Shown: positions 8,295-19,100, numbered from the stretch's first letter. The stretch is 64,000 nt of DNA from Micromonospora tarapacensis (GCF_019697375.1 NZ_JAHCDI010000001.1:103722-167721), one strand, 5' to 3'. Made by a program: numbers and translations. The notes: a model not told the origin generated them from the letters alone.

Positions 8295-10509
8295 CTACGG
8301 AAACACGGTGAACGTCGGCGCCGGCTCGCCCGGGGGAGGCACCCGGAAGTGGCGCAACGTGAAGGTCATCATGTCCCGGAAGGCCGGTGCCGAGATCTGG
8401 CCACCGCCACCGCTCGGGCTGTGCACGAAGACCGCGATCACGTACCGCGGGTCCTCCGCCGGCGCCATCCCGATGAACGACGCGACCTCGCCGGGCTGCT
8501 TCTTGCCCTCGACCAGCCGCCAGCCGGTGCCGGTCTTGCCGGCGACCCGGTAGCCGGGCACCGCCGCCGCCAGCCCGGTGGCGTCGTCCACGGTGGTGAC
8601 CGCCTCCAGGAGCGTACGCAGCGCGGCGGCGTTGTCCGGGCTGAGCACCTGCCGGGTCACCGGCTCCGCCGCCGGGGTCCGCTTCCCGTCCGGGGCGATC
8701 GTCTCGCTGACCAGGTGCGGCTGGACGTAGGTGCCGTCGTTGGCGATGGCGGCGTACGCGGCGGCCATCTGCAACGGGGTGGCGTCCACGCTGTGCCCGA
8801 TCGGCACCGACCCGTGCGACGAGTCGCTCCACTCCGCCAATGGCAGCAGCCGCCCGCTCGCCTCGCCGGGCATGCCGACCCCGGTCGACTCGCCCAGCCC
8901 GAACCGCCGCTGGTAGTCGAGCAGGCGCTCCGGGCCGAGCTTGTCGGCGATCTGGATGGTGCCGACGTTGGAGGAGTACGCCATCATCCCGGCCACGCTC
9001 ATCCGCCGGCCGTTCCCGAAGTGGGTGTCGGGGAACCAGGTGTCTCCCTTGCGGATGCCGTTGGCCACCGGGAACGAGGTGTCCGGAGTGATCACCCCCT
9101 CCTGGAGCGCCGCACCGAAGGTGATCGCCTTGTGCACCGAGCCCGGGTCGACCACGAAGCTGGTGGCCGCGTCCACCCGGTCGGTCGGCTCGCTGGGGAA
9201 GGGTCTGGCCGCGTTGTACGTGGGGTGGCTGGCCTGGGCCAGCACCTCGCCGGTGCGCGCGTCCAGCACCACCGTCGCGCCGGTGCTGCCCTGCACCTGC
9301 TGCATCCGGTCGCTGAGGATGCGCTGCACCATGTACTGCAGGTCGCGGTCGATGGTGAGCACCAGCGAACTGCCCGGCTTGGCCGGGGTGGTGATGCTTA
9401 AGCCGCCCGGGATGGGCGCCCCCAGGTCGCCGAGGCCGACCTCGAAGACCCGCTGGCCGTCCTCGCCGTGCAGCAGGTCGTCGAAGCGTGCCTCCAGGCC
9501 CTCCAGCCCCACCATGTCGGGGCTGGTGAAGCCGATCAGGTTGGCGGCCAGGTCTTCGCCGGGCACCTCGCGCCGCTCGTCCCGGTGGGTGTTGATGCCC
9601 GGCAGCTTGAGCGCCATGATCTCCTTGGCGCGGTCGATGTCCACCCCTCGGGCCAGGTACTCGAACTGCGAGTCGACGCCGCTGATCCGCTTGCGGGGCC
9701 GCATCCTCTCGGCCAGTTCCGAGGCCGGGATGCCCAGCAGCGGGGAGAGCGCGTCGGCGGTCGCCGCGATGTCCTCGATCCGGGTCGGGTCGGCGTAGAC
9801 GTACCGGGCCTCGACGCTGTGTGCCAGGGCGGCCTTGCCGGAGCGGTCGTAGATCGCCCCGCGCGGCGCGGGCAGCTGCACGGTCCGGGTCCGGTCGGCG
9901 AGCCCGCCGTCGGCGTACGCCGGGGTGTCGACCGCCTGGAGCACGACGAGCCGGACGCCGATGGCGACGAAGAGAGCCAGGGCCAGCACGGTGCCCAGGC
10001 GCAGCCGGCGGCCGGGGTCGGCGAGCCGGGGCGGGCGGGGCGCTTCCGCGCCGGCCGCCGCGCCGCCGGCCGGTCGCCACGGCGCGGCTCACGGGCGACC
10101 CGCCGCCGGGGCGTCACGGTCGGGGATTCGTCGCGTCCGGTGCGGTCGCTGACCGTCCGGACCACGGTGGCACCACCGACGCCGCCGTCCCGGCGGGTCG
10201 GGCCGCCCGGCCGGCCGGCGGCCCGACCCCCGTCGAGGACCTGCAGGGCGGGGCGGAACGGATCCTGCGACCGGCTGCTGCGTGGGGTGCGCCGCTGCTC
10301 GACCCGGCCCCCGGCGGCCGGCGCGGCCCCTCCCGGATGGTGCGGCCCCGCGGCGTGTACGCGCGGGCGTCGGAGATGCCTCCGACGCCCGGCTCTCCGC
10401 CCCGCTCTCCCGCCGCCCGGGGCGGCACGCCCCGCTCCCCGCCGCCACGGGACGAACCGCGCCGGGAGCCTGTGGCATCCCGGCGCGGTTCGTCTGATCT
10501 CGATGGCAC
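8295..10509 (-). CDS. ftsI: Septal transpeptidase FtsI (PBP3-type), two apparent frame breaks
   Basis: Class B penicillin-binding protein that cross-links septal peptidoglycan. The catalytic part is intact: membrane anchor LALALFVAIGVRLVVLQ, SxxK as SVHK, SxN as SSN, and KTG in VAGKTGTGW. The N-terminal cytoplasmic region is spread over three frames. One frame starts at the ATG at 10509, four bases after ftsL, and runs through ISDARAYTPRGRT. A second carries DPFRPALQVLDGG through TPRRRVAREPRR. The third begins at RLADPGRRLRLG just before the anchor. The switches lie near 10303-10312 and 10026-10045, both in runs of C/G, and each is repaired by one added base. The repaired gene is 2217 bases, 738 residues, a normal size. 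Otherwise the only start in the catalytic frame is a GTG at 9989 that would remove the cytoplasmic tail. Most likely sequence errors in an essential gene. Confidence 0.88.
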
Positions 10510-10512
10510 GGC

Positions 10513-11112
10513 CTACCCCTCCGCGCCCTGCTGGCTCGCGATGGACACCGGCCCGCCGGCCGGCTGCGGCACGCCGATCACCTTGCCGTCCGGCAGCCGG
10601 ATGTAGGCCAGCTCATCCGACTCGACCAGACCCAGCCGGCGGGCCTGGGCGGCGAGGTTGCCGGGCGACTCGGACTCGGCGATCTGCTTCTTCAGCTGCT
10701 GCTGCTCCACGTCGAGCTTGGCCTGCTGCTGCTGCAGTTCGTCCAGCCGGAAGGCGTTCTCGTTGATCTTCGTGTTGACCGCCAGGATGCCCAGCACTCC
10801 GCCGACCACCAGCACCACCACGAGCGCGGCGAAGGGTGCCCGGGGCACCCGAATCGGCGCCGGCGGGGCGACCCGCAGCCGCGGCGACGCCACCTGCTCG
10901 GCAGGGACCACCGCGGCCCGCTCCACCGGACGCAGCGCGGCGCTGCCCTGGGTGGGGAACTCGCGCGCCCCCGGGCGCGAGTTTCCGACGGCCGGTTCGC
11001 CCGACCCGTGGGCTGCTGCCCGTCCCCGGCCCCCGGGCCCGCTCCGCCGCGATCCGGCCCCCCGACCGCGGTGCGCGCTGCCCGACGCCGGCGATGTCCC
11101 GGCGCTTGTCAA
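10513..11112 (-). CDS. ftsL: Cell division protein FtsL-like
   Basis: Small bitopic protein that links FtsQ/FtsB to FtsW/FtsI at the septum. The 199-residue product has a long disordered basic N terminus, one membrane helix (FAALVVVLVVGGVLGILAV near residues 94-112), and a Gln-rich coiled coil (RLDELQQQQAKLDVEQQQLK). Identification rests on position between rsmH and ftsI and on this topology. The start is uncertain. The TTG at 11112 opens the intact frame. An ATG at 11119 overlaps the rsmH stop (ATGA) and has better third-position G/C for about 100 bases, but lies in another frame and would need a one-base correction near 11010-11040. Confidence 0.85.
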   Translation of the reverse strand: MTSAGTSPASGSAHRGRGAGSRRSGPGGRGRAAAHGSGEPAVGNSRPGAREFPTQGSAALRPVERAAVVPAEQVASPRLRVAPPAPIRVPRAPFAALVVVLVVGGVLGILAVNTKINENAFRLDELQQQQAKLDVEQQQLKKQIAESESPGNLAAQARRLGLVESDELAYIRLPDGKVIGVPQPAGGPVSIASQQGAEG

Positions 11113-11115
11113 CGT

Positions 11116-12225
11116 TCATGTTCCCTCCCCCTCGTCGTCCGTGGTGTCCCCCGGCATCCGCCGCGGATCCGAGCCGGATCCCGCGGCCGATCCCGTCCCC
11201 GGTTGGTGCATCGCCTTGACCTGGCGGCGGTACCGTTCGCGGTCGGTACGCCCCCGCTGCCGTGCCTGCGGATCGATCCGCTCCGCGGCCCGCAGGCGCA
11301 CCGAAGCGGCCCGCGGGTTCGCGGCGACCTCCACCTCCCCGGGCAGCTCCGCGCCCCGGCTGAGCAGCCGGAACGTCGGCTCCGACCCGGGCAGTTCGAC
11401 CGGGAGGTCGATCGGGCCCGTGCTGCGGACCCGCTCGGCGAGCGCCTGTTTGGTGAGCCGGTCCTCCAGCGAGTGGTAGGACAGGACCACCAGGCGACCG
11501 CCGATGGAAAGCCGGTCGAGAGCGGCTGGCAGCGCTGTCTCCAGCGCTGCCAGCTCCCTGTTTACCTCGATCCGTAAAGCCTGAAACGTTCTCTTTGCCG
11601 GGTGTCCGCCGGTTCGCCGGGCCGGTGCCGGTATCGACTCCCGGACCAGCTCGGCCAGCCGTGCCGACGAGGTGATCCGGCCGCGCTCCCGCTCCCGGAT
11701 GATCGCCGAGGCGATCCGCCCGGCGAACTTCTCCTCGCCGTAGACCCGCAGCACCCGGGCCAGGTCCGGATGCGGGTAGGTGTTGACCACCTCCTCGGCG
11801 GTCACCCCCCGGGTCTGGTCCATCCGCATGTCCAGCGGCGCGTCCTGCGCGTACGCGAACCCGCGGTCGGGCGCGTCGAGTTGCAACGAGGAGACGCCGA
11901 GGTCGAACAGGACCCCGTCCACGGACGGATGACCCAGCCGGTCGAGCACCTCGGGCAGTTCGTCGTAGACGGCGTGTTCCAGCTGGACGCGGTCGGCGAA
12001 CCGGGCCAGCCGCACCCGGGCGTGGGCCAGGGCCTCGGTGTCCCGGTCCAGGCCCACCAGGATCGTCTCCGGATGGGCCTGCAGGACCGCCTCGGCGTGC
12101 CCGGCCAGACCCAGCGTCGCGTCGACGTGCACGGTGCGTCCATCGCCCCGGCCCAGCGCGGGGGCCAGCAGCTCGAGACACCGCTCGAGCAGCACCGGCA
12201 CATGTGTGCCGCGTAGCTCCCCCAT
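11116..12225 (-). CDS. rsmH: 16S rRNA (cytosine-1402 N4) methyltransferase RsmH
   Basis: SAM-dependent methyltransferase (formerly MraW) that modifies C1402 of 16S rRNA in the ribosomal P site. Motifs: [16 protein letters not shown] at the N terminus, the SAM loop [59 protein letters not shown] and [15 protein letters not shown]. With the ATG at 12225 the product is 369 residues. The frame stays open to a GTG at 12429, only four bases from the mraZ stop, but that 68-residue extension looks like low-complexity sequence and is not expected for the family. The C terminus has a basic tail. Confidence 0.95.
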   Translation of the reverse strand: MGELRGTHVPVLLERCLELLAPALGRGDGRTVHVDATLGLAGHAEAVLQAHPETILVGLDRDTEALAHARVRLARFADRVQLEHAVYDELPEVLDRLGHPSVDGVLFDLGVSSLQLDAPDRGFAYAQDAPLDMRMDQTRGVTAEEVVNTYPHPDLARVLRVYGEEKFAGRIASAIIRERERGRITSSARLAELVRESIPAPARRTGGHPAKRTFQALRIEVNRELAALETALPAALDRLSIGGRLVVLSYHSLEDRLTKQALAERVRSTGPIDLPVELPGSEPTFRLLSRGAELPGEVEVAANPRAASVRLRAAERIDPQARQRGRTDRERYRRQVKAMHQPGTGSAAGSGSDPRRMPGDTTDDEGEGT

Positions 12226-12432
12226 GTCGACCCCCACTGTTGACCCCGGTTTCGTACCGCGCCCTGCTGTCGGACGACGCCGTGCCGTCGTACCGCCAGA
12301 TCCCCATCCGCTCTCCGCCCGCCTGCCGGGCCACGGCCCTGAAGGTCGGATCGCGCGCCTGGCACCGGGGAAGGGATGCCAGGAACTCGAAAGCGGCTGG
12401 AGATCTCGCAGTACGTCGGGCGTCGCCACGCC

Positions 12433-12864
12433 CTACAGACCGCCTGGCAGCACCCCTTCCTCGATGTCGGCGAAGTCGTCTTCGCTCTCGGCGAGGTAGG
12501 TCTCCCAGGCGACCCTGTCCCAGACCTCCACCCGGGTGCTCGCGCCGATGACCACCAGGTCCCGGTCGAGCCCTCCGTACGTGCGCAGATGGGCAGGGAT
12601 GGTCACCCGGCCCTGCTTGTCCGGCACCTCGTCGTGCGCGCTGGCGAAGAAGACCCGGCTGTAGGCCCGGGCCGCCTTGTGCGTCATCGGCTGTGCGCGC
12701 AACTGCTCCGCGATCCGCTGGAACTCCGGCGTCGGAAATACGTAGAGGCAGCGCTCCTGCCCTTTGGTGATCACGACACCCCCCGCCAACTCGTCCCGGA
12801 ACTTCGCCGGAAGGATCAGCCGGCCCTTGTCATCCAGGCGCGGAGTGTGGGTGCCGAGAAACAT
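12433..12864 (-). CDS. mraZ: Transcriptional regulator MraZ
   Basis: First gene of the dcw cluster, encoding a ring-forming DNA-binding protein of the AbrB/SpoVT superfamily that controls its own operon. The 143-residue product has two tandem SpoVT-like halves: [23 protein letters not shown] (split here by its two conserved DxxGR repeats) and [13 protein letters not shown]. Both carry the DxxGR signature. Three MraZ-type repeats lie about 85 bases upstream at 12948-12973. Start chosen at the conserved MFLG. Confidence 0.96.
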   Translation of the reverse strand: MFLGTHTPRLDDKGRLILPAKFRDELAGGVVITKGQERCLYVFPTPEFQRIAEQLRAQPMTHKAARAYSRVFFASAHDEVPDKQGRVTIPAHLRTYGGLDRDLVVIGASTRVEVWDRVAWETYLAESEDDFADIEEGVLPGGL

Positions 12865-12947
12865 CGGCCCAACCCCCTCGCCCTCTAGCGGCGTTCGCGC
12901 GCCGCTGACCCCCCGGGCCGGTGGGCCCTCCCGGCCTCACCAATGCG

Positions 12948-12973
12948 CTCCACTCTACTCCACTTCCCTCCAC
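12948..12973 (-). promoter_or_regulatory. Three MraZ boxes upstream of mraZ
   Basis: On the minus strand GTGGAG occurs three times at exact ten-base steps (12968-12973, 12958-12963, 12948-12953). Spaced G-rich repeats of one helical turn are the known operator layout for the MraZ ring in other bacteria. They lie 85-110 bases upstream of the mraZ start and presumably give autoregulation of the dcw cluster. Confidence 0.75.
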
Positions 12974-13035
12974 CCGCAACCAGATTCGACCGCGTGGCGC
13001 ACCGTGTCGAGCGGCAAAAGGGCACGTCAGCAAGG

Positions 13036-13051
13036 GTGGAGCGGAGTGGAG
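13036..13051 (+). promoter_or_regulatory. Two further MraZ-type boxes facing murT
   Basis: GTGGAG at 13036-13041 and 13046-13051 on the plus strand, again at a ten-base step and in the direction of murT-gatD. They are 150-170 bases before the murT start. Same sequence and spacing as the mraZ-facing set but inverted, suggesting that MraZ could also act on the divergent operon. This is inference. Confidence 0.55.
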
Positions 13052-13190
13052 GGGCCGGGCGCCCGCCGGCCGGGGTCCACTATCCGACAAAGATCGACTG
13101 CGGCCGGCCGAGCGCCACCGTCCCGGCCGCGGTGGAGGCCGACCCGGACCGAACGTGGTCGGTGGCGATCTCCCACGTCGTCCGGTCCGG

Positions 13191-13196
13191 TAACCT
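13191..13196 (+). promoter_or_regulatory. Candidate -10 box for murT
   Basis: TAACCT seven bases before the murT GTG (13204). Spacing implies a leaderless transcript starting at the GTG. Confidence 0.5.
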
Positions 13197-13203
13197 CGCT
13201 CGC

Positions 13204-14466
13204 GTGACGGACGCGAAGATGCCCCTGCGGGCGAAGGTGGCCAGCTCCGTGTCACGGACCGCCGCGGCGTTGTCCCGAGCGGCAGGCCGTGGCGACGGCT
13301 CGGTGATCGGAGGATGGCTCGGCCTGAAGATCGACCCCGAACTCCTCGCCCATCTCTCTTCCGGCCGCGCCATCGCGCTGATCTCCGGCACCAACGGCAA
13401 GACCACCACCACCCGGCTGGCCGCCGCGGCCGTCGGGGTGCTCGGCCGGGTCGCCACCAACTCGTTCGGCGCCAACATGCCCACCGGGCACACCTCCGCC
13501 CTGGCCAAGGCGGGCAGCACCCCCTACGCGGTGCTGGAGGTCGACGAGCACTACCTCGCTCAGGTGATCGACGCCACCGACCCGCACGTGGTGGCGCTGC
13601 TCAACCTCTCCCGCGACCAGCTGGACCGGGCCAAGGAGGTGGCCATGATGGCGCAGCTCTGGCGCGCCGCCCTGGCCCGGCATCCGGACATCCGCGTCGT
13701 CGCCAACGCCGACGACCCGATGGTGGTCTGGGCGGCCACCCCACCAGCCGCTCACGACCAGCGGATCACGCCGCCGCACGTCACCTGGTTCTCCGCGGGG
13801 CAGCGGTGGCACGACGACTCCTGGGTCTGCCCCGAGTGCGGCTCGGCCATCCAGCGCTCCGGGGAGCAGTGGTGGTGCACGGGCTGCCCGCTGCGCCGCC
13901 CCGAGCCGCAGTGGACCGTGGACGACGAGGGCGCCGTCGACCCGACCGGCGCCTGGTACAAGGTGAAGCTCCAGCTGCCGGGCAAGGTCAACGTCGGGAA
14001 CGCGGCCACCGCCCTCGCCGTCGCCGCCGAGTTCGGCGTACGCCCGTTCGACGCGGTCCCCCGCCTCGCCGACGTGACCTCGGTGGCCGGGCGCTACGCC
14101 CAGGTCGTGCGGGAGGGACGGACCGTCCGGCTGTTGCTGGCCAAGAACCCGGCCAGTTGGCTGGAGGCGTTCGACATGGCCGACGAGGCGCCGACCCTGC
14201 TCTCCATCAACTCCCGCGACCCCGACGGCCTGGACACCTCCTGGCTCTTCGACGTCGACTTCGCCCCGCTGCGCGGGCGCCAGGTGCTGATCACCGGCGA
14301 CCGGGCGTACGACCTCGCCGTCCGGCTGGAGGTCAACGACGTGCCGTTCCAGTACGTACGCAGCTTCGACGACGCCGTCCGGGCGGTGCCACCGGGACGG
14401 CTGGAGGTCATCGCGAACTACACCGCGTTCCAGGACATCCGAGCGGAGTTGGACCGTGTCAACTGA
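13204..14466 (+). CDS. murT: Lipid II isoglutaminyl synthase, Mur ligase subunit MurT
   Basis: Forms a complex with GatD that amidates the alpha-carboxyl of D-glutamate in lipid II to D-isoglutamine. The 420-residue product has the Mur-ligase ATP loop ISGTNGKTTTTR near residue 62, LNLSRDQLDR, and a four-Cys zinc ribbon (CPECG then CTGC) inserted near residues 208-228, which is characteristic of MurT and absent from MurC/D/E/F. The C-terminal MurT domain (DUF1727) follows. The GTG at 13204 is supported by the -10 box seven bases upstream; the frame is open further upstream but without conserved sequence. It overlaps gatD by eleven bases. Confidence 0.95.
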   Translation: MTDAKMPLRAKVASSVSRTAAALSRAAGRGDGSVIGGWLGLKIDPELLAHLSSGRAIALISGTNGKTTTTRLAAAAVGVLGRVATNSFGANMPTGHTSALAKAGSTPYAVLEVDEHYLAQVIDATDPHVVALLNLSRDQLDRAKEVAMMAQLWRAALARHPDIRVVANADDPMVVWAATPPAAHDQRITPPHVTWFSAGQRWHDDSWVCPECGSAIQRSGEQWWCTGCPLRRPEPQWTVDDEGAVDPTGAWYKVKLQLPGKVNVGNAATALAVAAEFGVRPFDAVPRLADVTSVAGRYAQVVREGRTVRLLLAKNPASWLEAFDMADEAPTLLSINSRDPDGLDTSWLFDVDFAPLRGRQVLITGDRAYDLAVRLEVNDVPFQYVRSFDDAVRAVPPGRLEVIANYTAFQDIRAELDRVN

Positions 14467-15174
14467 GACCCTGCGCATCGTCTGGATCTATCCCGACCTG
14501 CTGTCCACCTACGGCGACCGGGGCAACGCCCTGATCCTGGCCCGCCGGGCCCAGCAGCGCGGCTACCCGGTCGAGGTGTTGGAGGTCCGCTCCGACCAGC
14601 CGCTGCCCACCACCGCCGACATCTACCTCATCGGTGGCGGCGAGGACGGGCCGCAGGCACTCGGCGCGCAGCGGCTGATCGCCGACGGCGGCCTGCACCG
14701 GGCGGTGGCCCAGGGCTCGGTGGTGTTCGGCGTCTGCGCCGGCTACCAACTGCTGGGCGGCTCGTTCTTTGCCAAGGGCAGCCAGTACCCGGGCCTGGAA
14801 CTGCTCGACCTCTCCTCGGACCGGGGCCCCAGCCGGGCCGTCGGCGAGCTGGCCGGCGACATCGACGCCCGGCTCGGCCTGCCACCGCTGACCGGCTTCG
14901 AGAACCACGGCGGCCGGACCCGCCTCGGCCCCGAGGTCTCCCCACTTGCCCGGGTCACCGCCGGCGTCGGCAACGACGGCGCCACCGAGGGGCGTGGCGG
15001 GGCAAGCTGCTCGGCACCTACTCGCACGGCCCCGCGCTGGCCCGCAACCCGGCCCTGGCCGACCTGCTGCTGCGCTGGGCCACCGGCGCGCAACAGCTGC
15101 CGCCGCTCGACGACACCTGGGCCGACCGGCTGCGGGCCGAACGCCGGACCGCGGTGGCCACCACCCGGGCATGA
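14456..15174 (+). CDS. gatD: Lipid II isoglutaminyl synthase, glutaminase subunit GatD (one frame break)
   Basis: CobB/CobQ-like class I glutamine amidotransferase that supplies ammonia to MurT. LRIVWIYPDLLSTYGDRGN opens the product; the nucleophile Cys is in GVCAGYQLLGG near residue 95, and the conserved His would be in GTYSHGP. The frame breaks near 14988-14993 (GAGGGGCG): upstream codes through GVGNDGATEG, and one base later the expected WRGKLLGTYSHGPALARNPALAD continues in another frame to the stop at 15172. Adding one base gives 240 codons. Starts at a GTG inside the end of murT; its stop overlaps the next start (ATGA). Confidence 0.9.
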
Positions 15175-15889
15175 TCCCGGCCCGGTGGCGTCTGCCGCGC
15201 CGCCAGGGGCCGCCGGGCGGCCCGCCCTGGTGGCCGATCGCGTTCACGTCGCCGGTCGTCCGGTTCGCCCTGCTGCTGCTCCTGCTCGCCGCGTTCGGCG
15301 TGACGCTGCTGCTGGTGCCGCGGCCCGACCCGACGGCGCTGCCGCAGTTCGGCGACCGACTGGGTGGTCTCGCCCCGGTCGCCGGCGTCCTCGGCGGGGC
15401 ACTGCTGCTGGTGGCGCTGGTCCCCCGCACGTTCATCACACTCGCCGCCGGAGCGGTCTTCGGCGCCCTGGAGGGGGCCGCGTACGCGCTCGGCGCAGCG
15501 CTGCTGGCCGCCGCGATCGGTTTCGCCGTGGGCCGGGTGCTGGGCCGGGAGTTCGTCGCCGAACGCATCCGGGGCCGGCTGGCCCGCCTCGACCGCTGGT
15601 TCACCCGGCAGAGCGTGCTCGGCGTGGTCACCGTACGGCTGCTGCCGATCTCCGGCTTCGGCCTGGTCAGCTACGGCTACGGCACCACCGGCGCGCGGGT
15701 GCTGCCGTTCCTCACCGGCAGCGTGATCGCCTCCGCGCCGACCGCGTTCGGCTACGCGGCGGTCGGCGCCGCCGTCACCTCCCCGGCGAGGTCAACTGGT
15801 TCGCCGCCGCCCCGGCGGCGCTGGGCTTCGTCGCCGGCGCCGTGCTGCTCGCCCGCTGGTGGCGCGCCGAACGCCGCCGCCCCCGCTGA
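15171..15889 (+). CDS. TVP38/TMEM64 (VTT domain) membrane protein (one frame break)
   Basis: Predicted inner-membrane protein of the SNARE-associated VTT family; members are linked to lipid scrambling or polyprenyl-phosphate recycling, but no activity can be assigned here. Hydrophobic segments start near residue 30, with the family stretch PRTFITLAAGAVFGALEGAAY and a glycine-rich LPISGFGLVSYGYGTTG region. The frame breaks in CCCC at 15781-15784, after VGAAVTSP; the other frame continues GEVNWFAAAPAALGFVAGAVLLARWWRAERR to 15889. Repair gives 239 residues. Coupled to gatD by an ATGA overlap, which suggests a role close to the lipid carrier. Confidence 0.8.
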
Positions 15890-16091
15890 CCACACCCACC
15901 TCCGCTGAGCACCCCGCCGGCCGCGTGGAAGTCGGTCAGGGGGTGGGGCTTGCTGAACAGTCGGGCCACGTGGGCCTTCGCGGTGGCCACACTGATCACG
16001 AGCGCGCTGCTCCGGCACGCCATGCCGGTGCCGGCCTGGCAGCGGCTGATCGAGCCGGGCGCTCCCCCACCCCTCTCCCCTCCCGCCCTGT

Positions 16092-16148
16092 TGATCATGA
16101 GGTTGGCGGCAGTGGTTGATCTTCAAACCGCCGCCGACCTCATGATCA
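16092..16148. repeat. GATC-capped palindrome between convergent genes
   Basis: Nineteen-base arms TGATCATGAGGTTGGCGGC (16092-16110) and its reverse complement with one mismatch (16130-16148), loop 19 bases. Sits between the TVP38 gene and the end of leuS, 18 bases from the leuS stop. It resembles two other palindromes in this window (36434-36502 and 48327-48371) in starting with GATCA. May act as a bidirectional transcription end. Confidence 0.7.
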
Positions 16149-16166
16149 CCGAGGATGGTTGGGCGG

Positions 16167-19007
16167 CTACAGGACCACGGAGACCATGCGGCCGGGGATG
16201 ACGATGACCTTGCGGGGTTCCTTGCCGGCCAGTGGGGCGGCCACCGCCACCAGGGCCGCTGCCCGCACGTCGTCCTCGCCTGCGTCGGCGGGAACCTCGA
16301 TGCGGCCGCGGACCTTGCCGTTGACCTGCACCGGGTAGGTCACCGTCTCGGCGACCAGCAGGGCCGGGTCGGCCACCGGAAAGTCCGCGTACGTCAGCGA
16401 GGTCGAGTGGCCCAGCCGCCGCCACAGTTCCTCCGCGATGTGCGGGGCGAACGGCGCCACCATCAGCACCAGCGGTTCGGCCACCTCGCGCGGGGTGCCG
16501 GCCAGCCGGGTCACCGCGTTGGTCAGCTCGATCAGCTTGGCGATCGCCGTGTTGAACCGGATCTGCTCCATGTCGCCCCGGACGCCGTCGATGACCCGGT
16601 GCAGCAGCCGCCGGGTCTGCTCGTCGGCCGGGTCGTCGGTGACCCGCGACTGCCCGGTCTGCTCGTCGACGACGGCCCGCCAGACCCGTTGCAGGAAGCG
16701 GTACGAGCCGACGACCGCCCGGGTCTCCCACGGGCGGGACACCTCCAGCGGGCCCATCGACATCTCGTACACCCGGAACGTGTCGGCGCCGTAGGCGGCA
16801 CACATGTCGTCCGGGGTGACGACGTTCTTCAGGGACTTGCCCATCTTGCCGTACTCCCGGTTCACCTGGACGTCGCCCAGGAACCAGCCGCCGTCGCGCT
16901 CGGCGACCTCCTCGGCCGGCACGTACGCGCCCCGCGCGTCGGTGTACGCGTACGCCTGGATGTAGCCCTGGTTGAACAGCTTGCGGAACGGCTCGAACGA
17001 CGACACGTGGCCCAGGTCGTACAGCACCTTGTGCCAGAACCGGGCGTACAGCAGGTGCAGCACGGCGTGCTCGGCACCACCGACGTACAGGTCCACGCCA
17101 CCGCAGTCACCCTCGCCGCGCGGTCCCATCCAGTACCGCTCGGTGTCCGGGTCGACGAACCGCTCGCTGTTGGTCGGGTCCAGGTAGCGCAGCTCGTACC
17201 AGCAGGAGCCGGCCCACTGCGGCATCACGTTGGTCTCCCGGGTGTAGCGCTTGGGCCCGTCACCCAGGTCCAGCTCCACCTCGACCCAGTCCCGGCGGCG
17301 CGACAGCGGCGTCTCCGGGTCGCTGGCCGCGTCCTGCGGGTCGAAGGTGCGCGGGGAGAAGTCGTCCACCTCGGGCAGCTCGACCGGCAGCATCTCCTCC
17401 GGCAGCGCGATCGCCGTGCCGTCGGCGTCGTAGACGATCGGGAACGGCTCACCCCAGTAGCGCTGCCGGCTGAACAGCCAGTCGCGCAGCCGGTAGGTCA
17501 CCGCGCCCTGGCCGTTGCCGGTCGCCTCCAGCCACTCGATGATCCGCGCCTTGGCGTCGGCGACCCCCAGGCCGTCCAGGTCCAGGCCGCGCCCGGGCGC
17601 GGCGCTGTTGACCGCCGGGCCGTCACCGGTGTACGCCCTGCCGTCGAAGCCGTCCGGCGGCTGCACGGTACGCACGATCGGCAGCTCGAAGACCTCGGCG
17701 AACTCCCAGTCCCGCTCGTCCTGGGCGGGCACCGCCATGATCGCGCCGGTGCCGTAGCCGGCCAGCACGTAGTCGGCGACGAAGATCGGAATCTGCCCGC
17801 CGGTGGCCGGGTTGGTGGCGTACGCACCGGTGAAGACGCCGGTCTTCTCCTTCGTCTCGGCCTGCCGCTCGACGTCGGTCTTGGCCGCCGCCGCCTTGCG
17901 GTACGCCTCCACGGCCTCCCGCGGGCTGGCGTGCCCGCCGGTCCACGCGTCCCGGCTGCCCTCCGGCCAGGCGGCCGGCACCAGCGCGTCCACCAGTTCG
18001 TGCTCCGGGGCCAGCACCATGTAGGTGGCACCGAAGATGGTGTCCGGTCGGGTCGTGAACACCCGGACCGGTTCGCTGGTGGTGGGGAAGTCGATGTGCG
18101 CGCCGGTGGACCGGCCGATCCAGTTGCGCTGCATCAGCTTGATCGGCTCCGGCCAGTCCAGCTTGTCCAGGTCGTCCAGCAGCCGGTCGCCGTACGCGGT
18201 GATCCGCATCATCCACTGCTTCAGGTTGCGCTTGAAGACCGGGAAGTTGCCCCGCTCGGAACGGCCGTCGGCGGTGACCTCCTCGTTGGCCAGCACCGTG
18301 CCCAGCCCGGGGCACCAGTTCACCGGCGCCTGCGAGACGTACGCCAGGCGGTGGTCGTCGACGATCCGGCGGCGCTCGTCGGCCGACAGCTGCGCCCACG
18401 GCCGGCCGTCCGGGGTGCGCCGGCCACCCCCGGCGAACTCGGCGATCAGCTCGCTGATCGGACGGGCCCGCCCCGCCTGCCGGTCGTACCAGGAGTTGAA
18501 GATCTGCAGGAAGATCCACTGGGTCCAGCGGTAGAAGTCGGTGTCGATGGTGGCCACCGAACGCCGCTGGTCGTGGGCCAGCCCCAGCCGGCGCAGCTGC
18601 TCCCGGTAGCGGCCGATGTTGGCCTCGGTGGTGGTCCGCGGGTGGGTACCGGTCTGCACCGCGTACTGCTCGGCGGGCAGGCCGAACGCGTCGAAGCCCA
18701 TCGCGTGCAGCACGTTGCGCCCCGCCATCCGCTGGTAGCGGGCGAAGCAGTCGGTGCCGATGTAACCCAGCGGGTGCCCGACGTGCAGACCCGCGCCGGA
18801 CGGGTACGGGAACATGTCCAGCACGTACAGCTTCTCGGCACCGGCGCGCGGATGGGCCGGGTCGGCCAGCGGACCGGCCGGATTCGGCGCGTGGAAGCTT
18901 CCCGCACGTTCCCAGAAGTCCTGCCAGCGGCGTTCGATCTCGTCGGCCATCGCCGCCGTGTACCGGAACGGTGGCGTATCGCTCGTCGGGGTGGCTGCCT
19001 CGGTCAT
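16167..19007 (-). CDS. leuS: Leucyl-tRNA synthetase
   Basis: Class Ia synthetase charging tRNA-Leu, with an editing domain. The 946-residue product carries the HIGH-type motif in [15 protein letters not shown] near residue 75, the editing domain ([19 protein letters not shown] near residue 320), and the KMSKS-type loop GKMGKSLKN near residue 715. The internal stretch [21 protein letters not shown] is an insertion seen in actinobacterial LeuRS. ATG start with a strong GAGGAGAGG ribosome site. A leader peptide and terminator upstream suggest attenuation by leucine supply. Confidence 0.97.
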   Translation of the reverse strand: MTEAATPTSDTPPFRYTAAMADEIERRWQDFWERAGSFHAPNPAGPLADPAHPRAGAEKLYVLDMFPYPSGAGLHVGHPLGYIGTDCFARYQRMAGRNVLHAMGFDAFGLPAEQYAVQTGTHPRTTTEANIGRYREQLRRLGLAHDQRRSVATIDTDFYRWTQWIFLQIFNSWYDRQAGRARPISELIAEFAGGGRRTPDGRPWAQLSADERRRIVDDHRLAYVSQAPVNWCPGLGTVLANEEVTADGRSERGNFPVFKRNLKQWMMRITAYGDRLLDDLDKLDWPEPIKLMQRNWIGRSTGAHIDFPTTSEPVRVFTTRPDTIFGATYMVLAPEHELVDALVPAAWPEGSRDAWTGGHASPREAVEAYRKAAAAKTDVERQAETKEKTGVFTGAYATNPATGGQIPIFVADYVLAGYGTGAIMAVPAQDERDWEFAEVFELPIVRTVQPPDGFDGRAYTGDGPAVNSAAPGRGLDLDGLGVADAKARIIEWLEATGNGQGAVTYRLRDWLFSRQRYWGEPFPIVYDADGTAIALPEEMLPVELPEVDDFSPRTFDPQDAASDPETPLSRRRDWVEVELDLGDGPKRYTRETNVMPQWAGSCWYELRYLDPTNSERFVDPDTERYWMGPRGEGDCGGVDLYVGGAEHAVLHLLYARFWHKVLYDLGHVSSFEPFRKLFNQGYIQAYAYTDARGAYVPAEEVAERDGGWFLGDVQVNREYGKMGKSLKNVVTPDDMCAAYGADTFRVYEMSMGPLEVSRPWETRAVVGSYRFLQRVWRAVVDEQTGQSRVTDDPADEQTRRLLHRVIDGVRGDMEQIRFNTAIAKLIELTNAVTRLAGTPREVAEPLVLMVAPFAPHIAEELWRRLGHSTSLTYADFPVADPALLVAETVTYPVQVNGKVRGRIEVPADAGEDDVRAAALVAVAAPLAGKEPRKVIVIPGRMVSVVL

Positions 19008-19100
19008 GGCCTCTCCTCGCGTCGCTCGGCGGAGTCTGTGGGTGCTGGCTGGTCTCGTGTCCGGTCCTCGCCGGCCCGCCGCGGGCCGACGGCGGGCACG

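Noticed and set aside
4039..8311. Long plus-strand frames opposite mraY, murF and murE
   Set aside because: Low-complexity Asp/His/Arg sequence, entirely opposite well-recognised genes.
13204..14466. MurT gene taken as the missing murD
   Set aside because: It has the MurT zinc ribbon and is coupled to gatD, so it is the amidating ligase, not the glutamate-adding one.
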